NCBI RefSeq assembly: GCF_039729195.1
Contig: NZ_CP155796.1
Coordinates: 6,076,001-6,140,000, forward strand
Length of the DNA: 64,000 bases
From: Mycobacterium sp. DL
GTDB taxonomy: Bacteria; Actinomycetota; Actinomycetes; Mycobacteriales; Mycobacteriaceae
Reading direction: 5' to 3'
Position 1 is the first letter of the stretch. The number at the start of each line of letters is the position of its first letter. Positions 59,490 to 64,000 of the stretch are shown piece by piece. The notes beneath the pieces were generated by a model. The model saw only the letters and a list, made by a program, of their open reading frames with translations, did not search any database and was not told the DNA's origin. The position numbers and the translations under genes were made by a program.

Positions 59490-60674
59490 TCAGCCGAACG
59501 GTGCGCCTGCCGAGAATGCCAAGCGGGCGAAGCGCCGGCCGATGATCTGGTGCGTCGCGGCGTCAGGATGCAGGTTGTCGGGCAGTGGGTGTTCAGCGGA
59601 ATCGTCGGGGCCGTAGAGATCGCGTCCATCGAGGTAGTACAGGTCCGGGTCGTCGATCGACCGTGCGGCCATGATCTCGGCGAGCTGCTCGCGGATCACC
59701 GATAGTGTCAGTCTTCCGCGCGTCGAGTCTGCGGGGTTACCGGTGGCGATGAACCGGATGTGCCCGGCGGCCAGGGCTTCGACGTCGAAAGCACCTGGCC
59801 CTGGCGTGTTTTCATGAATGGGGCAGTACAGCGGACCCACGACGAGCAACGGGCTGTCGGGGTGCCCGTCGCGGACCGTGTCCAAGAACCCATGCACCGC
59901 AGGCCCGAAAGCCCGCACCCGCATCACGTCGCCATTGACGAGATTGATGCCGACCTTGATGCTGAGGACGTCAGCGGGTGTGTCGCGCATCGTGCGGGCG
60001 ACGAACGGGTCGAGCATCGCACTGCCCGCCAATCCGAGGTTGACCAGCTCCACGCCACCGAGCGCGGCGGCCGACGCGGGCCACGTCGTGCTGGGGCTCG
60101 CTGCGTTGGAGCCCTGGCTGATGGAGCTGCCGTAGTGCAGCCACACCCGCCGCCCGGAAAGTGGTGTCCTGGTGATTGCGTCGTCGGTACGCAGGGCGAC
60201 GATCTCGGTGCGCTCGTAGTGCGGCAGCCAGATCTCGACGTCCTTGTCCTGCGCGCTCAGTCCCGTAAACCGCACGGTGCCAACGGATCCGCGCTGCCTC
60301 TCGGTGTGTCCCGTGGCGGGGTCGACTCGCACCACGTCGCCACCGGTCGTCCTCACCTGTTGCGTGAGGCTCCCGTCGACGAGCAGGTCGACCGTGCCGT
60401 CGGGGCGCTCGGGCACCCCCACCAGAATCGTCCGCGTTCGCAGCAGATCGAGTTCGACCGCGGTGGCGCGAGTGCGGAACACCAATCGCACGCCGGAGGG
60501 CTGCGCCTCCACGGCCGCGAGCTGGGCATCATCGCACTGTGCGCGGGCCCGAGCCGGGAGCCGATGGGGCAGCCACCCTCGGTCGGTCGCTTCCAGCTCA
60601 GCCAAACCACGAAGCAGATCGGCGGCAATGGGGTGGCTCCTCATCGCACGGTCACCCGAGGAATGAGAATTCAT
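59490..60674 (-). CDS. SGNH/GDSL-like hydrolase
   Basis: A 394-residue protein. An N-terminal strand-rich domain (about residues 40-175) is followed by an SGNH hydrolase domain: HYGSSISQGSNAASP (Ser block I), LVNLGLAGSAMLDP (Gly block II), VLSIKVGINLVNGD (Asn block III) and DNLHPDAATHQIIG (Asp-x-x-His block V). It probably removes acyl groups from a polysaccharide or small ester. No signal peptide is seen. The ATG at 60674 has GGAAGGAAG upstream. It converges on the O-methyltransferase gene. Confidence 0.8.
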   Translation of the reverse strand: MNSHSSGDRAMRSHPIAADLLRGLAELEATDRGWLPHRLPARARAQCDDAQLAAVEAQPSGVRLVFRTRATAVELDLLRTRTILVGVPERPDGTVDLLVDGSLTQQVRTTGGDVVRVDPATGHTERQRGSVGTVRFTGLSAQDKDVEIWLPHYERTEIVALRTDDAITRTPLSGRRVWLHYGSSISQGSNAASPSTTWPASAAALGGVELVNLGLAGSAMLDPFVARTMRDTPADVLSIKVGINLVNGDVMRVRAFGPAVHGFLDTVRDGHPDSPLLVVGPLYCPIHENTPGPGAFDVEALAAGHIRFIATGNPADSTRGRLTLSVIREQLAEIMAARSIDDPDLYYLDGRDLYGPDDSAEHPLPDNLHPDAATHQIIGRRFARLAFSAGAPFG

Positions 60675-60770
60675 GGCTTCCTTCCGAATCGTTCCTGGCA
60701 ACGGAACCGCGACCGTGCGGCAGAGACGCGACACCCGTGCCTGCACCGTAGCTACGGGAGCGAAGGGAAA

Positions 60771-61211
60771 CTAAGCCTGGTCCGACGTTGGACTTGCGTA
60801 GTCCCAGGACAATGTTCTCACCGGTGTCACACGGATATAGGCGGTGCCCGGCCTGGGTGCCGTAGGCCGTTCGGACTCTGGCACGCCCCGCGCCCGGGCA
60901 CCTTCTCTCGCGAGCTGAAGCGCTTCGCTTGGTTCGCGAACAATGCGGGCGTGACCTTGGAACATCACTCCCCGGATATCTGCCTTGCTCGAGCCGTCTT
61001 CGAGCAAGATACTCACGTTTGGATTGCTCTCGACGTTCGCAACTTTGCGTGTCCGGTCTCGCACACCCATGATGATGTCGCGGCCAAGGCGGAAGTATCC
61101 CAGGGGTACCGAGTGCGGAAATCCGTCCTTGTCGATGGTGCTCAGTATCGCCCAGGCCGGGCGGCTATCAAGATAAGCATCAACCTCTTCGTCACTGAAT
61201 CTCCTTGGCAT
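60771..61211 (-). CDS. PPOX class split-barrel oxidoreductase
   Basis: A 146-residue split-barrel protein of the pyridoxamine-5-phosphate oxidase-like superfamily; many mycobacterial members use F420 or bind haem. AILSTIDKDGFPHSVPLGYF and DRTRKVANVESNPNVSILLED are the family segments. The ATG at 61211 is in good context. It stands alone between the SGNH hydrolase and the pRiA4b-like gene. The cofactor and substrate are open. Confidence 0.8.
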   Translation of the reverse strand: MPRRFSDEEVDAYLDSRPAWAILSTIDKDGFPHSVPLGYFRLGRDIIMGVRDRTRKVANVESNPNVSILLEDGSSKADIRGVMFQGHARIVREPSEALQLAREGARARGVPESERPTAPRPGTAYIRVTPVRTLSWDYASPTSDQA

Positions 61212-61425
61212 GAAAAGAGGTTAACAAGAGCGCCATCGGCGCTTGCGTGGCGAATTGGCAACATCCAATTTGGTCATATGAGCATTCGCTGCGAGCCGGC
61301 TCACGATCGAGGAGCTCTGGGTTGAACACGACCCTACGCACCGCCCGCGAGCACGACTATCTTGCCGTCGGTGTTTCCCACGATCACTCCAGCGGGTGAT
61401 TGCCTGGCTGGCGGGGTCGAGCATC

Positions 61426-62667
61426 TCAACCCACGCGGATTCCCTCGCCGGCGAGGAACGCGCGGGCACGACCCCGTTGGCGGTCGGCGGAGAAGGCATG
61501 CCACTGTTCGGCGAGACCCTCCTCGTGGACGATGTCACGGAACCGATGGAACGCGCCTTTGCCCTCGATCGCCCGCTCCAGCCGCTCCCGCAGCGTCGAA
61601 TCATGTTGCCGCTCGCCGAAGGCCGCCATGTCACGCCAGCCGTCCCGCGAGCCGGCGCAATCGAACCGGAGCCAACGGTTGGGATCGGCCTCCACATCGA
61701 CGGCGACGTCCTCCCCCACCATCATCGGGTCAGCACTGCTTTCATCGAGCACGCTCCCGGTGCCCAGGTCGAGGTAGCCCCCGGTTGACATGGCCAGATC
61801 GCCCTCCAGTACAGCACCGAGCATCTCGAGGTCGACCGGCACCACCCGTCCTGCGAGCGGCTCGCCGCGCAGACACGCGAGGAGGTCCTCGGCCAGGATG
61901 TCGTCACCTGTGGCGGCGCGCCAAGTCAGCCGGTTGATGACCGACAGCGTCACCGGCTCAGCCTTGTCCCGTCGCTGTTCGAGTGCCATCGGAAGACCGT
62001 CGCCTACCTGTTGCAACACGTCGTCGATATCGTGTCCTATCACCCCGGCGAGAAAGCGGCCTGCATCTCCTGTCGCCATAGCTGCACGCAGCTCGGACAG
62101 GTCGACCGAGGCCGCCTGCTTCAATGCGGGCCACGCTTGCAGCAGCATCGGGTGCGGCTGGGTTGGTCTGCTCGGAACTCGGCTCTGCCCGTCGTCTTCT
62201 GACCAGCGGCGCCCGTACTGGTCCGGGATGCTGCCCCATCCCCAGTAAGGCAGGGGCTTCCTGGGCGTGATTCCCAACACGTCCACCGGGTCGACCTTGT
62301 CGGCGCCGACCACACAGCGGTGGATCCAGTCGTCGCCCAGGTCGAAAGTGAACTGGAATTCTGCTTCGGGCCCCACCACCCGAGCAACCTTGGCCGTCTC
62401 GATGTCCATTGACTCCGTGATGGGCCCACCGATCGACCCAGCCATCTCCGCCCCAGTCTCCGCGTCGGTGACCACTCGTCCATCTGCGAGGTTGAACATC
62501 GACAAGTGAGACCTGTCCCACCTGGCGAAGGCGTCGTTGATTGCATTCGCGAGATCCATGAACGTGTGCGACGGTCCGACTGCGAAAACGCGGCCAGGCC
62601 AAGGCCACAAGTCCTCACCGCGCCCGCCGAGCAACTCCACCGTTATCGACAACCACGTTCGTGCCAT
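61426..62667 (-). CDS. pRiA4b ORF-3-like / UPF0158 protein
   Basis: A 413-residue protein. The N-terminal half has the plasmid pRiA4b ORF-3-like fold, with TWLSITVELLGGRGEDLWP, AFARWDRSHLSMFNL and FTFDLGDDWIHRCVV. The C-terminal half has UPF0158-like segments (RFDCAGSRDGWRDM, FHRFRDIVHEEGLAEQWHAF). Such proteins are often found on plasmids and with IS elements, but the function is not known. The gap 61212-61425 shows no gene of its own. Confidence 0.7.
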   Translation of the reverse strand: MARTWLSITVELLGGRGEDLWPWPGRVFAVGPSHTFMDLANAINDAFARWDRSHLSMFNLADGRVVTDAETGAEMAGSIGGPITESMDIETAKVARVVGPEAEFQFTFDLGDDWIHRCVVGADKVDPVDVLGITPRKPLPYWGWGSIPDQYGRRWSEDDGQSRVPSRPTQPHPMLLQAWPALKQAASVDLSELRAAMATGDAGRFLAGVIGHDIDDVLQQVGDGLPMALEQRRDKAEPVTLSVINRLTWRAATGDDILAEDLLACLRGEPLAGRVVPVDLEMLGAVLEGDLAMSTGGYLDLGTGSVLDESSADPMMVGEDVAVDVEADPNRWLRFDCAGSRDGWRDMAAFGERQHDSTLRERLERAIEGKGAFHRFRDIVHEEGLAEQWHAFSADRQRGRARAFLAGEGIRVG

Positions 62668-62810
62668 CCCCCGAGGATCGCATGCGGGCCGCCGAACATC
62701 AGGTGCCTTCGCGTGTCCAGCCGAGCGTTGTCGAGCGGATCGCAGCGCTTGCGGCGAGTAGCTGGAGCACGGTGGTCGCAGGACAACTCGCGGTTGGCTG
62801 CTCGACAGAG

Positions 62811-62833
62811 GCGATATCGGCAGATATCATCGC
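62811..62833 (+). promoter_or_regulatory. Operator and leaderless promoter of vapBC-2
   Basis: Two GATATC boxes with a 4-base spacer (62813-62818 and 62823-62828) sit inside an imperfect inverted repeat GCGATATC-N4-GATATCATCGC. The second box and the following AT form a -10-like element about 7 bases before the ATG of the antitoxin, so the mRNA is probably leaderless and the complex could repress itself here. Confidence 0.5.
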
Positions 62834-62836
62834 GGC

Positions 62837-63058
62837 ATGAGCAACGTGCTGATCCGCGACCTACCAGATGATGTGCTCGCCGAAATCGACGCGCGAGCTG
62901 CTGAGCTGGGCTTGTCGCGCGTTGAGTACATTCGCCGACGCCTCGCCCAGGATGCGCGCGCCTCGCGGGTTCCGGTCACTCGCGACGACCTGCATCGCTT
63001 TGCAGCGTCCGTCGCCGGCCTTGCCGACGATGACCTGATGCGCCAAGCCTGGCAATGA
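62837..63058 (+). CDS. vapB: VapB/FitA-type antitoxin
   Basis: A 73-residue antitoxin. [36 protein letters not shown] is a ribbon-helix-helix domain of the FitA/VapB type, and the C-terminal tail should bind the toxin. It starts directly behind a GATATC repeat and overlaps the toxin start (ATGA). It neutralises the toxin and probably represses the pair. Confidence 0.85.
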   Translation: MSNVLIRDLPDDVLAEIDARAAELGLSRVEYIRRRLAQDARASRVPVTRDDLHRFAASVAGLADDDLMRQAWQ

Positions 63059-63480
63059 CCGAGCCAAAGTGGCTGATCGACAAGTCGGCCCTCGCCCGCC
63101 TGGCACACAGCAGCGATCCCGACCTCTGGAGCAACCGCATCGAGCGCGGACTAGTGCACATCAGCAACGTGACACGGCTGGAAATCGGCTATTCGAACCA
63201 ATCCGGTGACGCCGCTCGACGTGAGTTTCGTAGATCGCCCTTGGCGGCAATGCCAGTGGAGTACCTGACGCCAAAGATTGAGGACCGCGCGCTGGAAGTC
63301 CAGATGCTGTTAGCCGATCGGGGCCAGCACCGCGGCCCCTCGATCCCCGACCTCATTATCGCGGCCACCGCCGAACTTTCCGGTTTAACCGTCCTGCATG
63401 TCGACAAAGATTTCGACACCATCACCGCGATAACCGGACAGCCCACCACGCGACTGGCTTACACCGGTCCAGGGAGCTGA
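63055..63480 (+). CDS. vapC: VapC-type PIN-domain ribonuclease toxin
   Basis: A 141-residue PIN-domain protein. Acidic residues of the active site are visible: [11 protein letters not shown] (Asp near residue 8), the Glu in [25 protein letters not shown] (Asp near 100) and [10 protein letters not shown] (Asp near 118-121). It is translationally coupled to the antitoxin gene. It belongs to a different VapC subgroup from the one at 14449. Confidence 0.85.
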   Translation: MTEPKWLIDKSALARLAHSSDPDLWSNRIERGLVHISNVTRLEIGYSNQSGDAARREFRRSPLAAMPVEYLTPKIEDRALEVQMLLADRGQHRGPSIPDLIIAATAELSGLTVLHVDKDFDTITAITGQPTTRLAYTGPGS

Positions 63481-63563
63481 TCTCCGGGCGTCTTCGGCAC
63501 CACGCCGGGGCGGTATCGGACTCTAGCTGCTCGTCAGTCTGTGGCTGCGTCGGCGGCAGAGCC

Positions 63564-63980
63564 CTAACTGCAGCTACGCGGGTGCGCCAAAGGATCGGCG
63601 CCTTCGGCGTCCACCTCCCAATCGTCGGCACCAACCAACAATCTGAGGTACAAATTCAAGGCAGTAGGAGCTGCCGGTGGAGGCACCATGGATTCCGGTA
63701 CGGCCGAAATAGTCGGCCACGCGGGCGATTTGTAAGTCACGGAGATCGCCTTTGGTTCTCGCTTTGTGATGCGTTGTCTACAAAATGTGATTCGACAACA
63801 TCGGTACGGATGGGGCGTCCGAGGATCATGTGCGAGATCGCGGGCGGACGAAACGGCGGCGACGAGCACGAGACCGCCCGCGTAACGCTGCCATCGCTGC
63901 ACGACACGGACGGCTGTGCGCCTTGCAAAGAAGACATCCCAGCGGCTTGGCCAGTCGAACACGCCGGCGGTTCTGGCCAT
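63564..63980 (-). CDS. Hypothetical protein near the window edge
   Basis: A possible 138-residue protein starting at ATG 63980 behind GGAAGGAAGG, a good Shine-Dalgarno. The first 50 residues (FDWPSRWDVFFARRTAV, RYAGGLVLVAAVSS) look protein-like with one possible membrane segment. The later part looks less regular and may be out of frame after a lesion. No family is recognised. Apart from this the last 500 bases of the window show nothing. Confidence 0.25.
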   Translation of the reverse strand: MARTAGVFDWPSRWDVFFARRTAVRVVQRWQRYAGGLVLVAAVSSARDLAHDPRTPHPYRCCRITFCRQRITKREPKAISVTYKSPAWPTISAVPESMVPPPAAPTALNLYLRLLVGADDWEVDAEGADPLAHPRSCS

Positions 63981-64000
63981 CGCCTTCCTTCCGGTCGTCC

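Noticed and set aside
1..64000. CRISPR arrays, tRNA or rRNA genes, intact insertion sequences
   Set aside because: No regularly spaced repeats, tRNA-like cloverleaf or rRNA sequence, and no transposase frame with terminal repeats, was noticed by eye.

Overview
The window reads as chromosome of a rapidly growing mycobacterium (Mycolicibacterium type). The DNA is GC-rich and almost every reading frame stays open. Several F420/deazaflavin and PPOX family enzymes, many TetR/MarR/ECF regulators, DUF222-HNH and VapBC modules are present, as are small secreted proteins of the mycobacterial NPWLD...VPQVDT type and a chromosomal rifampin ADP-ribosyltransferase (arr). No rRNA, tRNA, CRISPR array or intact insertion sequence was seen. 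This is accessory-rich chromosome made of many short, locally regulated metabolic operons.

Layout. 0.2-9.7 kb: an SRPBCC-like protein and a zinc-free quinone reductase. Next is a duplicated locus, two paralogous small secreted proteins separated by a DUF222-HNH gene and a remnant of the 3' end of the neighbouring PEP-utilising gene. A three-gene operon follows (barrel-like unknown protein, LLM oxidoreductase, PEP-synthase-like dikinase), divergent from its TetR gene. 9.6-15.6 kb: a membrane acyltransferase, two methyltransferases with a PhyH dioxygenase, a secreted protein, VapBC and an ECF sigma factor. 15.7-28.8 kb: a LuxR-type giant ATPase, nitroreductase, several SDRs, serine hydrolases, TetR and XRE regulators, an F420-type reductase, a cupin and a glutaminase-STAS protein. 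29.1-36.4 kb: a six-gene operon coding for a GntR regulator, CaiB/BaiF CoA-transferase, ABC importer and a citrate synthase-family enzyme, with a promoter bracketed by two palindromes. 36.4-37.4 kb: a gene-poor scar with a regulator remnant. 37.4-41.5 kb: MarR, and two overlapping genes that each carry an N-terminal Rieske domain, one on a ThDP enzyme and one on a glutamate synthase-like FMN/Fe-S core. 41.6-49.7 kb: a second LuxR/ECF set, a frameshifted SDR, MarR, XRE and a deazaflavin-dependent protein. 49.8-54.5 kb: arr with a rifamycin-associated palindrome, then nitrilase, HisD-family dehydrogenase and APC permease, with a divergent LysR. 55.5-64 kb: a disulfide reductase with a hydrolase-OsmC fusion, a frameshifted O-methyltransferase, an SGNH hydrolase, a PPOX protein, a pRiA4b ORF-3-like protein and a second VapBC.

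How it works together. Most units pair one regulator with a short operon, and several promoters appear to give leaderless mRNAs (a -10 box 6-7 bases before the start codon). The best candidates for undescribed biology are the double Rieske-fusion operon, the OsmC/disulfide reductase pair, the CoA-transferase/importer/citrate synthase operon, the dikinase operon and the methyltransferase/PhyH cluster. The window also contains several decayed gene ends (PEP dikinase, TetR, alpha/beta hydrolase, XRE regulator, quinone reductase) and two single-base frameshifts, indicating repeated local rearrangement.
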